Positions 9,784 to 17,852 of a stretch of DNA of 64,000 bases are shown one piece after another. Numbering within the stretch: position 1 is the first letter of the stretch; each line of letters opens with the position of its first letter. The position numbers and the translations under genes are program-made. The notes beneath the pieces are model-generated. The model ran no database searches, had not been told where the DNA came from, and saw nothing but the letters and a program-made list of their open reading frames with translations. Source of the DNA: Streptomyces bicolor (lineage in GTDB: Bacteria; Actinomycetota; Actinomycetes; Streptomycetales; Streptomycetaceae); NCBI RefSeq assembly GCF_000719285.1, contig NZ_JOFS01000007.1, positions 124,001-188,000 on the forward strand, written 5' to 3'.

Positions 9784-10607
9784 GGCTTGAGGAACCCTGC
9801 CTCGGTCAGGACCTTCTGGCCTGCGGCGGACCGCACGAGCGCGATGAACGCCTTGGCTGCCTCGGCGTTGTCCGCGTCCTTGAGCAGGGTGATCGGGTAG
9901 TCGTTGACGGCGTCGGCGGACTCGGGGAACTCCACGCCCTCCACCTTGTCACCCGCCGCCCGCACATCGGTCTGGTAGACGACCGCGGCGTCCGCCTCCT
10001 TCAGCTCGACCTTGGTCAGGGCGGCCTTGACGTCCTGCTCGTACGACACCGGCGTGAGCTTCAGCCGGCTCGCGTCGAGGGCCTTCTGCGCGGCGGCGCC
10101 GCACGGCACCTCCTGGTCGCACAGGACGACTTTCAGGCCGGAGTCCGTGAGGTCCTTCAGGGAGTCGATGCCGTCCGGGTTGCCCGGCAGGGTGGCGATC
10201 TCCAGCTGGTTGCGGACGAAGGTGGTGGGTGTGCCGGAGGCGTCGCCGGCGTCCGTGACGATCTTCATCGTCTTGGGGCTGGCGGAGGCGAACACGTCCG
10301 CCGGGGCCCCGCCGGTGATGCTCGCGGCGAGCGAGTCACTGCCGCCGAAGCTGAAGGTCACCTTTGTGCCCGGGTGCTCCTGCTCGAACCGCTTGCCCAG
10401 CTTCTCGAAGCTCTCCTTCAGCGAGGCGGCGGCGAAGACGGTGACCGTGCCGGAGAGCCTGGCTGAGGAGGACCCCGGCGCGTCGGCGCCGGATCCGGCG
10501 GACGAGGAGTCGTCGGAGGAGGAGCAGGCGCTCAGGGCCAGCAGCGTGGCGGCGCCCGCACCGGTCACCTGCAGCCACCGCCGGGTCCGGCGCACGGAAC
10601 GGGTCAT
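9780..10607 (-). CDS. modA: Molybdate-binding lipoprotein ModA
   Basis: 275 residues from ATG at 10607; GTG directly upstream at 10610 is also possible and lies 7 bases after GGAG, a better spacing. The N-terminus is a lipoprotein signal: basic RRTRRWLQV, a hydrophobic stretch and the lipobox LSAC, followed by a Ser-rich linker. The binding domain begins GTVTVFAAASLKESF, typical of ModA, with further ligand-loop motifs FGGSDSLAASI, GAPADVFASA and DAAVVYQTDV. It captures molybdate outside the membrane and passes it to ModBC. Direct repeats upstream may be the operator. Confidence 0.93.
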   Translation of the reverse strand: MTRSVRRTRRWLQVTGAGAATLLALSACSSSDDSSSAGSGADAPGSSSARLSGTVTVFAAASLKESFEKLGKRFEQEHPGTKVTFSFGGSDSLAASITGGAPADVFASASPKTMKIVTDAGDASGTPTTFVRNQLEIATLPGNPDGIDSLKDLTDSGLKVVLCDQEVPCGAAAQKALDASRLKLTPVSYEQDVKAALTKVELKEADAAVVYQTDVRAAGDKVEGVEFPESADAVNDYPITLLKDADNAEAAKAFIALVRSAAGQKVLTEAGFLKP

Positions 10608-10837
10608 CACGGATCTGCTCCTTCTCGAGGACTCGTACTCGATCACCAGGCGCACACACGTCGAGTACTCGATCACCTGGCACGCATACGCCGAGCATAC
10701 TGCCGCATATGCAAGGTGGAAGTCCCTTGTCGCTTCGCATAAGCCCCCTCGTGAGTTATGGCAGCTGGTATATGCGTTCATACAGTCGCCGACATTCTGG
10801 TTGCCGTGAAACGATCTCGCGACCTACCGTCAGGTCC
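10608..10837 (-). promoter_or_regulatory. modA upstream region with phased GCATA repeats and a 30-bp direct repeat
   Basis: GCATA occurs at 10684, 10695, 10705 and 10737, that is at steps of 11, 10 and 32 bases, all on one face of the helix. Nearer modA, GTACTCGATCACC recurs at 10635 and 10665, exactly 30 bases apart, each followed by a similar GC-rich segment. Head-to-tail phased repeats fit operators of MerR/BldC-type HTH proteins that can regulate molybdate genes. No such regulator gene is adjacent. Confidence 0.5.
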
Positions 10838-11530
10838 ATGGCGGACGACGAACCCACGCGCGCGGCAAGGCTGTTGGATGCCCAGGCGAAGGCCGAGCGG
10901 CTCTTCGCGGAGATCGAGGAGCGCGGGCTCGTCGCGCCGGGGGAGGGCGAGCGGGCGGTCAGCGACCGTGTCCGGGACCTGGCGAACGAACTGTTCGGTA
11001 CCACCCGGCACTGGCACAAGCGGATCGTGCGCTCAGGGCCGAACACCCTGATGCCGTACCGGGAGAACCCGCCGGACCGGGTGATCGGCGCGGACGACAT
11101 CGTGTTCGCCGACTTCGGGCCGATCTTCGAGGAGTACGAGGCCGACTTCGGCCGGACCTTCGTCCTCGGCGACGACCCGGTCAAGCGGCGGCTGCGGGAC
11201 GATCTGCCGAAGATCTTCGCCGCCGGGAAGCGGTGCTTCGAGAGCGACCCCGACATCACCGGCAAGCGGCTCTACGCCGAGGTGGAGCGGCTGGCCGCCG
11301 AGGCCGGGTGGGAGCTGGGCGGCTGGCATGCCGGGCACCTGGTCGGGGAGTTCCCGCACGAGTGGATCGACGGCGCCGACGTGGAGTCGTACATCGCACC
11401 CGGCAACGACACCCCGCTGCGCCGCACCGACAAGGCCGGGCGTCGCTGTCACTGGATCCTGGAGATCCATCTCGTCGACCGGGAGCGGGAGTTCGGCGGG
11501 TTCTACGAGGAGTTGCTCACCCTCGGCTGA
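10838..11530 (+). CDS. M24 family metallopeptidase-like protein
   Basis: 230 residues; ATG at 10838 is chosen because the similarity starts there (MADDEPTRAARLLDAQAKA). It has the pita-bread fold pattern of aminopeptidase P / creatinase proteins: the two metal Asp residues in FADFGPIFEEYEADFGRTFV, a His in GWHAGHLVGEFPHEW and a Glu in WILEIHLVDRE near the C-terminus. The family hydrolyses X-Pro or related amide bonds using two metal ions, but many short M24 members have unknown substrates. At 230 residues it lacks the N-terminal domain of AMPP. No ribosome site is strong. It is divergent from modABC with no obvious functional link. Confidence 0.75.
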   Translation: MADDEPTRAARLLDAQAKAERLFAEIEERGLVAPGEGERAVSDRVRDLANELFGTTRHWHKRIVRSGPNTLMPYRENPPDRVIGADDIVFADFGPIFEEYEADFGRTFVLGDDPVKRRLRDDLPKIFAAGKRCFESDPDITGKRLYAEVERLAAEAGWELGGWHAGHLVGEFPHEWIDGADVESYIAPGNDTPLRRTDKAGRRCHWILEIHLVDREREFGGFYEELLTLG

Positions 11531-11960
11531 GCCGCAGGCAACGGGGCACGGCGAAAGCATTGACGCCCCTGACTCCGCCCACTCGGCGCCTGCCCGAGGG
11601 CAGGAGTTCTCCATGGCCGCGCTTCGCGCCCGGCTGGGGGATGCCCTGGCGCTCGCAGATGCGGATGATCCGGTGGGTGCGGGCGGCTCCCGCTGTGGAC
11701 TCCGGTCGGGGTGGCGGCTCGGTGGTCCGGCGGCTGAGGGTGGGGGAGGTGCGGGGTGCGCTGCCCGTCGGCTTGGTCGACGCCGACAAGGGAGCCGTTG
11801 TCGGCGGCAAGCAGGTCGCCCTGGTGGCCGCCGCAATGTTCGGCTTCGGCCTACGGGGTGGTGTGACCGCAAGGGTCTGCACCGCATCCCGGCGGAGACG
11901 AAGCCCGAGAAGACCGCCGTCCCCGCGTAGCGGAATGCACCTCACCCGGCACTCCCTCGG
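11531..11960. other. Intergenic region of ~430 bases without a recognisable gene
   Basis: Several overlapping open frames exist because of the GC content. None shows a ribosome site or family motif. One (start 11613) ends KGLHRIPAETKPEKTAVPA, which could be the tail of a lost gene, but I cannot name it. The right end holds the operator of the following TetR gene. Confidence 0.35.
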
Positions 11961-11974
11961 AAACCGATCGGTTT
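11961..11974. promoter_or_regulatory. TetR operator copy 1
   Basis: Perfect 14-bp palindrome AAACCGATCGGTTT, 32 bases before the TetR start codon. The identical sequence occurs twice before the downstream SDR gene, so it is very likely the autoregulatory operator. Confidence 0.85.
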
Positions 11975-12006
11975 TCATTTTGTCCGGTTCGGGTTAACCT
12001 CGCGGT

Positions 12007-12576
12007 ATGAGCGCCGAAGTGAAACTGAGCCCCAGGGAGCGACTGCTGGAGGCGGCGGCCACGCTCACCTACCAAGAGGGCGTAGGTATCGGCGTCGAGG
12101 CGCTGTGCAAGGCGGCGGGGGTGTCGAAGCGCTCCATGTACCAGCTGTTCGAGAGCAAGGACGAACTCCTGGCGGTAAGCCTGAAGGAGCGCGCCTCCGC
12201 CTACGTGGCGACGCTCCTGCCTGCGGTGGACGACGGCCGGTCACCCCGCGAGCGGATCCTGCACGTCTTCGAGCAGGTGGAATCGCAGGCAGGGGTGCCC
12301 GAATTCCGGGGCTGCCGGTACCTGGCCGTGCAGATCGAACTCAAGGACCAGAGTCATCCCGCGAGCCGCGTGGCCCATCAGGTCAAGGCGAATCTGACGG
12401 CCTTCTTCCGCGCCGAGGCCGAGCAGGGCGGGGCGGGCGATCCTGACCTGCTGGCCCGGCAGCTCAGCCTGGTCTTCGACGGCGCCAGCGCCCGCGCGGG
12501 AATCCAGGCCGACAACCTGACCGGGCTCATCGCACCCACCGTGACCACCCTGCTCGACGCGGCAGGCGTGCGCTGA
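12007..12576 (+). CDS. TetR family transcriptional regulator
   Basis: 189 residues with the N-terminal TetR HTH: RERLLEAAATLTYQEG, VGIGVEALCKAAGVS, then KRSMYQLFESKDELLAV. The C-terminal ligand domain contains ERILHVFEQVESQAG and CRYLAVQIELKDQSHPA, a type often seen in repressors that control oxidoreductases. The AAACCGATCGGTTT palindrome lies before this gene (11961) and twice before the SDR gene 236 bases downstream. The reading is therefore a self-controlled repressor whose main target is the SDR. The ligand is unknown; an electrophile or SDR substrate is a reasonable guess. Confidence 0.9.
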   Translation: MSAEVKLSPRERLLEAAATLTYQEGVGIGVEALCKAAGVSKRSMYQLFESKDELLAVSLKERASAYVATLLPAVDDGRSPRERILHVFEQVESQAGVPEFRGCRYLAVQIELKDQSHPASRVAHQVKANLTAFFRAEAEQGGAGDPDLLARQLSLVFDGASARAGIQADNLTGLIAPTVTTLLDAAGVR

Positions 12577-12751
12577 CACATCGCCTAGCGCGTTGCCGGG
12601 CAAGCCGCAGGCGTAGAAGCTTGCGGTCTTGTCGGCATCGGCGCCCAGCGACAGGTGCACGGTTTCCCATTGCGTGCCGGGCCTTCTCGCGCCTCTCCTG
12701 CGCACTGATCCCGCCCATGGCGTCACTCTCCCTGCTTGCACTTGCATGCAG
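12577..12751. other. Gap with a possible decayed reading frame on the minus strand
   Basis: On the minus strand, 12680-12583 reads WETVHLSLGADADKTASFY, which faintly recalls the start of a VOC/glyoxalase domain. No start, stop or full domain supports a gene, so I regard it as a possible remnant only. Confidence 0.2.
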
Positions 12752-12789
12752 AAACCGATCGGTTTACGGTTGAGGAAACCGATCGGTTT
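12752..12789. promoter_or_regulatory. TetR operator copies 2 and 3 upstream of the SDR gene
   Basis: AAACCGATCGGTTT at 12752-12765 and again at 12776-12789, centres 24 bases apart and 22 bases before the chosen start. Tandem perfect copies suggest tight, possibly cooperative repression. Confidence 0.85.
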
Positions 12790-12811
12790 CGAGTGAGTGC
12801 GGGAGTCCATG

Positions 12812-13627
12812 ATGACGACAGGTCAACCGGTGGCACTCGTGACGGGTGCGTCATCCGGCATCGGAAGGGAAACCGCGCTCGCCCTGGTCGCAGCCGGATT
12901 CAACGTGGTCGGCACCAGCCGTGACACCTCACGCGTCGCCCCGCTCGACGGCGTGACGTTCGTCGGACTCGATGTCGCCCGTCACGCCTCGGTCACCGCA
13001 GCGGTCCAGGAGGTGAGCGAGCGGTTCGGGCGGATCGACGTCCTGGTCAACAACGCAGGTGTCGGCTCGATGGGTGCGGCGGAGGAAACCTCCGTCGAGC
13101 AAGCTCAGTCCGTCTTCGACACCAACGTCTTCGGGGTCATGCGCATGGTGAACGAGGTCCTGCCGCACATGCGCGCTCAGCGACGCGGGCGCGTCATCAA
13201 CATCTCGTCCGTGCTCGGGTTCCTGCCCCAGCCCTACATGGCCGCCTACGCCGCCTCCAAGCACGCTATCGAGGGCTACACCGAGTCCCTGGACCACGAG
13301 ATCCGCGAGCACGGCGTCCGGGCGCTCATCGTCCAACCCGCCTACACCAGGACCGGTTTCGAGGCCAACAGCGCGAAGCCCGACACCCCCCTGCCCCCTT
13401 ACGCGAAGCAGCGGCAGACCGTCGACCGCGTGATGGCGGAGGCCGTGAGGAACGGCGACGCCCCCGCCGTCGTGGCCAAGGCGATCCTCGCGGCAGCGAC
13501 CGACCCGAAGCCGAAGCCGCGCTACACCGCCGGCCCCCTGGCCGGACGCGCGCGCGTGCTGCGCCGTCTCGCCCCCGCCGGGGTCTTCGACAAGCAGATC
13601 CGCAAGATGAACCAGTTGGCCGGCTGA
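12812..13627 (+). CDS. Short-chain dehydrogenase/reductase (classical SDR)
   Basis: 271 residues from ATG at 12812, seven bases after GGGAG (12800-12804); an ATG three bases earlier and a GTG at 12797 are alternatives. The cofactor site is VTGASSGIGRETAL, followed by VNNAGVGSMG, the catalytic Ser in INISSVLGF and the YAASK motif (AAYAASKHAIEGYTESL). TSRDT after the second strand suggests NADP(H) preference. The C-terminal region is longer than the minimal SDR and ends FDKQIRKMNQLAG. Two tandem TetR operators precede it, so it should be derepressed when the upstream TetR protein binds its ligand. The substrate cannot be inferred. Confidence 0.9.
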   Translation: MTTGQPVALVTGASSGIGRETALALVAAGFNVVGTSRDTSRVAPLDGVTFVGLDVARHASVTAAVQEVSERFGRIDVLVNNAGVGSMGAAEETSVEQAQSVFDTNVFGVMRMVNEVLPHMRAQRRGRVINISSVLGFLPQPYMAAYAASKHAIEGYTESLDHEIREHGVRALIVQPAYTRTGFEANSAKPDTPLPPYAKQRQTVDRVMAEAVRNGDAPAVVAKAILAAATDPKPKPRYTAGPLAGRARVLRRLAPAGVFDKQIRKMNQLAG

Positions 13628-13692
13628 CGCACAGGCGCTGCCTGGCCGTTCCGAACAGCCGCCCCGCCCCCCACCAGACAGAGGACACCTTG

Positions 13693-13925
13693 ATGCCAAG
13701 CGCAGTCCCATCCTGATTACCGGTGCCGCCGGCGAGATCGGTGGTGTGAGCCGAACGATGGTCGACATGCTGCTTGAACAAGGGCACCCGGTACGGGCCT
13801 TCGTGCGCCAGGACGACGAACGCGCGCACTCGCTCCGCCAGGCCGGGGCCGAGGTCTTCGTCGGTGACCTGCTCACCATCGCCGACGTGGCCGCCGCGCT
13901 GACAGGACGCCACGCCGGACTCCTC
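13693..13925 (+). pseudogene. Truncated NmrA-like NAD(P)-binding gene
   Basis: ATG at 13693 follows GAGGA, but its frame stops after seven codons. Shifting one base gives a clear NAD(P)-binding start: PILITGAAGEIGG, then VDMLLEQGHPVRAFVRQDD, AHSLRQAGAEVFVGDL and TIADVAAALTGR. This is the NmrA/SDR-a5 fold. After about 65 residues the similarity ends abruptly at about 13925. So there is a one-base frameshift near the start and loss of roughly three-quarters of the gene. It sits right after the intact SDR gene and may once have been part of the same TetR-controlled unit. Confidence 0.7.
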
Positions 13926-14064
13926 CTCCTGAGGACTCCGGCGCGGCGGGGGCCTCGGCGAGCGTGGCCCGAACGAGCTCCGTCACCGGCGGCGCAACGC
14001 TCGACCGTCGTGAGGCGGCTCGCCCCTGGGCCTGTGGTGCGGGCGCCGCCTCGGCAGGCAACTG

Positions 14065-14157
14065 TCAGTCGTCGTACAAGCTCTTCTTCCACTGCTCCGG
14101 AGTGCGGTCCTTCTTGCTTTCGTTGCAGAAGCGGCAGGCAGGAACAAGCGACCCACT
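14065..14157 (-). pseudogene. C-terminal fragment of an HNH endonuclease
   Basis: The last 30 codons before a TGA at 14065 read LVPACRFCNESKKDRTPEQW and then KKSLYDD. The CxxCN-SKKDRTPEEW pattern is the C-terminal half of a beta-beta-alpha HNH nuclease motif with its zinc cysteines. Nothing upstream encodes the HNH core; the DinB-like gene begins immediately next to it. It is a leftover, perhaps from a phage or mobile element. Confidence 0.6.
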
Positions 14158-14165
14158 GAGGAGAC

Positions 14166-14711
14166 CTAGTAGTACCCCTTCGCCCCGTCGAGCAGCTCTC
14201 TCACGATGTCGGCGTGCCCCGCGTGCCGTCCGGTCTCTTCGACGAGATGGATGAGCATCCAACGGAGGTTGGCGTTGCCGGCGCGGTAGTCGGGGTGGCG
14301 GCCGACGTCGTCCAGCGATGCCTCGGCCACGATCTCGTTGCTTCGGACGCACTGGGCCTCGTACTCCGCGAGCAGCTGCTTCAGCGAGATGCCGTCGGTA
14401 CGCCAGTCCGCGTCCTCGCCCGTCTTGACCAAGGACGGGTTCTGCGTCTTGTCGCCGCCCAGGAACAGCACCTCAAGCCAGGTGTGCTCCACCCACCGCA
14501 TATGGCTGATGAGCCCGGCCATCGTCATCGCCGACGAGGTCGGGATGACGGAGCGGTGCGCGTCAGCCTCGCTCAGGCCCTCGCATTTCCGTCTCAAGAT
14601 CTGCCGTTGCAGATCCAGCCAGCCGATGAGCGCGGTACTTCTACCGTCGCCCCCGGAAGGCAGCGTCCGGAGACTCGCCCCATGAGCTTCCTGACGGAGC
14701 CGTGGTGTCAC
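14166..14711 (-). CDS. DinB family protein (DUF664)
   Basis: 181 residues with a GTG start at 14711. The conserved core is intact: IGWLDLQRQILRRKCEGLS, MTMAGLISHMRWVEHTWLEV, YEAQCVRSNEIVAEASLDD, GRHPDYRAGNANLRWMLIHL and VEETGRHAGHADIVRELLDG ending in AKGYY. DUF664 belongs to the DinB/YfiT four-helix group. Histidines in ISHMRW, MLIHLVEE and RHAGHAD are placed as metal ligands like those of mycothiol- or bacillithiol-dependent enzymes. Related Streptomyces proteins often act in thiol-dependent detoxification, though this member's reaction is unknown. The first ~30 residues do not resemble the usual short N-terminus, so the start may have been altered by rearrangement next to the HNH debris. 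Confidence 0.8.
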   Translation of the reverse strand: MTPRLRQEAHGASLRTLPSGGDGRSTALIGWLDLQRQILRRKCEGLSEADAHRSVIPTSSAMTMAGLISHMRWVEHTWLEVLFLGGDKTQNPSLVKTGEDADWRTDGISLKQLLAEYEAQCVRSNEIVAEASLDDVGRHPDYRAGNANLRWMLIHLVEETGRHAGHADIVRELLDGAKGYY

Positions 14712-15239
14712 GCCGGGGAACTTGCTGCCTCCCTACTGGGCAACCGTCGCCGGCGGTCCATCGGGTAGCGAACGCTGTCCAGTCGATAGAGCCCAGCTGA
14801 ACGTTGGAGAGTCCTCCGTTGGTTTCCAAGATTCGTGTCCTTCTGGGCACGAATCCGGTTGAGCAGTCCGGGCTGGCTGGACATACTCCCTGAACCCCTC
14901 TGCCGCGTCGCGGGCGGCGTCGACAGCGACCAGCCGGTCATGTTCGTTCCCTGCGTGGGGCGCAGTGGCACGCGCGCCTCCGCGAACGCGGCAAGCTGGG
15001 CACGGTAGCCGTCACGCGGTCAGTCGGTGCCGGCCGTGCGGGGGCCGGGTGCGTGCCTTCGCGGGCAGCGCGCGGCAGTGGTCCCGCAGCAGATCGGAGG
15101 GGACCGCGCCGAGCGAGACGTCCCGGATAAAGAGGTTTCGGAGTTCGGCGGTCTGCGGATGTCGAGAACGTGCCAACGGCTCCGTCCCAGGGACATCAGC
15201 GGCCACCACCGGCCGCACGAGGAAGAAGGAGAAACCAGC
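14712..15239. other. Rearranged region of ~530 bases without an intact gene
   Basis: No complete gene is evident. On the minus strand a reading that ends at 15012 contains RHPQTAELRNLFIRDVSLGA and DLLRDHCRALPAK. It looks protein-like and could be the tail of a lost gene, but I do not recognise the family. The AAGGAG ribosome site of the VOC gene lies at 15226-15231. Confidence 0.35.
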
Positions 15240-15680
15240 ATGGCGATTCAGCGGATGGACAACGTCGGCATCGTCGTCGACGACCTGGATGCCGCCATCG
15301 CGTTCTTCGTGGAACTCGGTATGGAGCTGGAGGGGAGGGCGGAGGTCGAGGGCCTCTTCGCCGACCAGTGCACCGGACTCGACGGCGTCCGCTGTGACAT
15401 CGCGATGGTCCGGACTCCGGACGGTCACAGCAGGCTCGAGCTGGCGAAGTACCGCAGCCCCGCGGCGATCAGCGCCGGGCCGCGCAACCGGCCGCACAAC
15501 ATTCTGGGCACGCACCGCGTCATGTTCGCCGTCGACGACATCGAGGACACCGTTGCCCGCCTGCGCCCGCACGGCGCCGAACTCGTCGGCGAGATCGCCC
15601 GGTTCGAGGACAGTTATCGGCTCTGCTACCTCCGCGGCCCGGAGGGCATCATCGTCGGTCTGGCGGAGCAACTGCGCTGA
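15240..15680 (+). CDS. VOC (glyoxalase/bleomycin resistance) family protein
   Basis: 146 residues; ATG at 15240 with AAGGAG nine bases before. It has two beta-alpha-beta-beta-beta modules, starting MDNVGIVVDDLDAAIAFFVE and HRVMFAVDDIEDTVARLRP. VOC proteins bind a metal with residues from both modules and act as glyoxalase-, dioxygenase- or isomerase-type enzymes or drug-binding proteins. Candidate ligands are the Glu in SRLELAKY and the His in LGTHRVMF; the usual His in the first strand is replaced (VGIVVDD), so metal binding could be incomplete. It stands alone between debris and the zinc-ribbon protein, so no pathway can be assigned. Confidence 0.83.
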   Translation: MAIQRMDNVGIVVDDLDAAIAFFVELGMELEGRAEVEGLFADQCTGLDGVRCDIAMVRTPDGHSRLELAKYRSPAAISAGPRNRPHNILGTHRVMFAVDDIEDTVARLRPHGAELVGEIARFEDSYRLCYLRGPEGIIVGLAEQLR

Positions 15681-15701
15681 GAAGGAGGAACCGAAGCGGG
15701 C

Positions 15702-16250
15702 GTGTGTCGGAAGTGCTCTGGTTTTGCTGACGTGAGTGTGCGGGGGCGGAGTTACAGATATGTCGGACCAGCCGAGCTGCAGACTGCCGTCCGGCCTGGT
15801 GGCGGGTGCCGGATCAGCTCGGTGGCTGACTTCGGCAGCTGGATCGCTGAGCGGTCGGCAGCGGAGCTGGCCGAACCGTTCACCTTCGTAGTCGGCATGG
15901 ACGGTGTGCTTCGACTGGCGCCGCGACGAAGCGAGCACGTGGCCTGCGCCGGCGGAGACATGGTTCTGAGCGCCGGCGAGATCAGTTTCATACGTGAGGC
16001 AGACCGGTGGGCCGTGAGCGAGGTCAGCAACCAGTCCACCGGCTACTGCCCGGATATCAGTTCCTGGCCGGAAGTCGCCCGGGCTCTGGACGAGCTAGAG
16101 CTCGGGCGGCCCTCCGGCTTTACCCACGAGGTGGTGTTCCGGCGGTGCCCCGACTGCCACGAACAGAACATCGTGCGCGAGGACGACTTCGTCTGCGTCT
16201 TCTGCGGCAGCGATCTGCCTGCGGTGTGGAACATGGATCCCACCGCGTGA
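15702..16250 (+). CDS. Conserved Streptomyces protein with a C-terminal zinc ribbon
   Basis: 182 residues from GTG at 15702; GTG at 15732 (VSVRGRSYRYVGPAEL) is equally plausible because similarity begins about there. The N-terminal two-thirds reads YRYVGPAELQTAVRP, ADFGSWIAERSAAELAEPFT and RLAPRRSEHVACAGGD, a conserved but uncharacterised domain. The C-terminus has two CxxC knuckles, CPDCHEQNIV and CVFCGSDLP, 19 residues apart, forming a zinc ribbon. Function is unknown; such proteins are often cytosolic and tied to immunity or stress loci in this genus, but nothing here proves that. Confidence 0.7.
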   Translation: MCRKCSGFADVSVRGRSYRYVGPAELQTAVRPGGGCRISSVADFGSWIAERSAAELAEPFTFVVGMDGVLRLAPRRSEHVACAGGDMVLSAGEISFIREADRWAVSEVSNQSTGYCPDISSWPEVARALDELELGRPSGFTHEVVFRRCPDCHEQNIVREDDFVCVFCGSDLPAVWNMDPTA

Positions 16251-16260
16251 CGGCTGACAG

Positions 16261-16447
16261 TCACAGCCACTCGCTGATGGCAGCGACGAGGACGGTCGCC
16301 TCGTAGCGGACCTTGTCAGCGCGCACGCGATTGGGGCGGACGTGCGGCCGACCTTGCCCGAATGCGGGGCGTGCGGACCTTGTCCAGCGCGGGTTTGAAC
16401 TGCGGCGAGTCCCTGTGCTGCCCTGCCGTGACCACGATCGACATGGG
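16261..16447 (-). pseudogene. IS5-family transposase debris
   Basis: On the minus strand two frames carry transposase pieces. One reads MSIVVTAGQHRDSPQFKPAL then DKVR, the other GRPHVRPNRVRADK, which joins VRYEATVLVAAISEWL before a TGA at 16261. The first two match the catalytic DDE core region of IS5-group transposases; the last is a C-terminal end from a related element. A frameshift and an internal deletion separate them. No terminal inverted repeats were found. Confidence 0.7.
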
Positions 16448-16570
16448 CTAGTTGGTGAAGTCGCGGAAGCCGTGGGCCAGCCGCGTGGTGTTCTCGATGT
16501 CGGCGTTGATCGCTTCTGTCCCGCCGTTGCTGACGCCGCCGGCTGCGAAGTAGGCCTGGGCTCCTCGCGC
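16448..16570 (-). pseudogene. ISL3-family transposase C-terminal fragment
   Basis: 40 codons before a TAG at 16448 read YFAAGGVSNGGTEAINADIE and then TRLAHGFRDFTN. This is the highly conserved C-terminal block of ISL3-type transposases (usually followed by YRLRML). It abuts the IS5 debris directly, so two insertion sequences have decayed into each other here. Confidence 0.72.
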
Positions 16571-16638
16571 CAGCGGCGTTGACGAAACAGTCTCGATCTG
16601 GGTCGCCGGTCATCGAGTGCCGGGTCGCCGAGCCGCGT

Positions 16639-17811
16639 TCAGCGATTAGCGGTCAGTACAGCCGCGAGGCCTTCTTGCAGATCTTTGACGAAATACTCGG
16701 GAACCTCCAGCGACGGGAAATGGCCCCCGCTTTCGGCCGACCTCCATCGGACGATCTGTCGGTACCGCTCCTGTGCCCAGGGACGCGGACACTTCTCGAC
16801 GTCGCGGGGATACATACTGATTGCTGACGGGACATCGACCCGAAGTTCGGGATCGAGCGAGTTGTGGCTTTCGTGGTAAATGCGGGCCGCCGATGCGCCG
16901 GTCCGCGTCAGCCAATAGAGGGTGACGTCGTCAAGAATGCTGTCTCTGGAAATCGTCTCGAACGGGCTGTCTTCGGTGTCCGACCACTCGGCGAACTTGT
17001 CGAGGATCCAGGCAAGAAGCCCGACCGGTGAGTCGACGAGCGAGTAGCCGATGGTCTGCGGTCGGGTTGCCTGCTGCTTCGCGTACGCCGCGCGGTGGCG
17101 CCAGAAATCGCGGGTTTCCTCGGCCCACTTGCGCTCGACCGCCGTCAGTCCGTCCGTGGTCAACCCGGGCGGTCCCTCCGCGAACGTGGTATGGATACCG
17201 AGAACGTGCGCCGGGAACCTGCCGCCGAGAACCGTGGTGATATTGCCTCCCCAGTCGCCGCCGTGGGCTAAGAACTTGCTGTAGCCGAGCCTTCCCATCA
17301 GTTCCACCCAGGCGGCCGCGATCTTTTCGGTTCCCCACCCGGTGGCGGCCGGCTTGTCGCTGTAACCAAAGCCTGGTAGCGACGGGACCACGACGTGGAA
17401 CGCCGGGGCGTCTGCATCTTTCGGATCTGCCAGCTCGTCTACTACATCGATGAACCGAACAATGCTGTCCGGCCAGCCGTGAGTGAGGATCAGAGGAGTG
17501 GCATCTGCGCGCGCGGATCGGCGGTGCAGGAAGTGGATTCCCAGATCATCAATGGTCGTGCGGAACTGGCCAATACGGTTGAGGCGCTCTTCGAACGACC
17601 GCCACTTGTACCCGGTGCGCCAGTAGTTCACGACATCGACGAGGTCGGCAAGAGGAACGCCCTGTTCCCATCGGTGAGGGTCGGGCGCGGCGCGATAGAC
17701 GGTCTCCGCCTCCGGTAGTCGCGCCGCGGCCAGTCGCGCGCGCAGATCGTCGAGGTCGGCGTCAGTCGCGTGGGCTTCAAAGGGCTGCACGTCGCGGGTT
17801 GGACGGGGCAT
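16639..17811 (-). CDS. Epoxide hydrolase (EHN-type alpha/beta hydrolase)
   Basis: 390 residues; ATG at 17811 is preceded by GGAGGTCTC. The N-terminal EHN module (PFEAHATDADLDDLRARLAA, then DVVNYWRTGYKWRSFEERLN) is typical of microsomal-type epoxide hydrolases. The catalytic domain has the oxyanion motif HGWPDS, the nucleophile Asp in HGGDWGGNI and the His near the C-terminus in SGGHFPSLEVPEYFV. A lid region lies between. It would open epoxides to vicinal diols in the cytoplasm. It is divergently placed from a CGNR regulator and shares with it a 103-base intergenic region with two palindromes, so the CGNR protein likely controls it. Confidence 0.9.
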   Translation of the reverse strand: MPRPTRDVQPFEAHATDADLDDLRARLAAARLPEAETVYRAAPDPHRWEQGVPLADLVDVVNYWRTGYKWRSFEERLNRIGQFRTTIDDLGIHFLHRRSARADATPLILTHGWPDSIVRFIDVVDELADPKDADAPAFHVVVPSLPGFGYSDKPAATGWGTEKIAAAWVELMGRLGYSKFLAHGGDWGGNITTVLGGRFPAHVLGIHTTFAEGPPGLTTDGLTAVERKWAEETRDFWRHRAAYAKQQATRPQTIGYSLVDSPVGLLAWILDKFAEWSDTEDSPFETISRDSILDDVTLYWLTRTGASAARIYHESHNSLDPELRVDVPSAISMYPRDVEKCPRPWAQERYRQIVRWRSAESGGHFPSLEVPEYFVKDLQEGLAAVLTANR

Positions 17812-17852
17812 GAGACCTCCTGGCCGTCGCGGTACCGGCTGCGAACCATCAT

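Noticed and set aside
10608..10781. N-terminal extension of ModA up to 10781
   Set aside because: The lipoprotein signal starts at 10607-10610 with a GGAG site; the upstream codons overlap the repeat operator and encode no signal.
12527..12718. Small gene on the minus strand between the TetR and SDR genes
   Set aside because: A short frame starting MGGISAQERREKARHAMG has no ribosome site and overlaps the TetR 3' end; at best a remnant.
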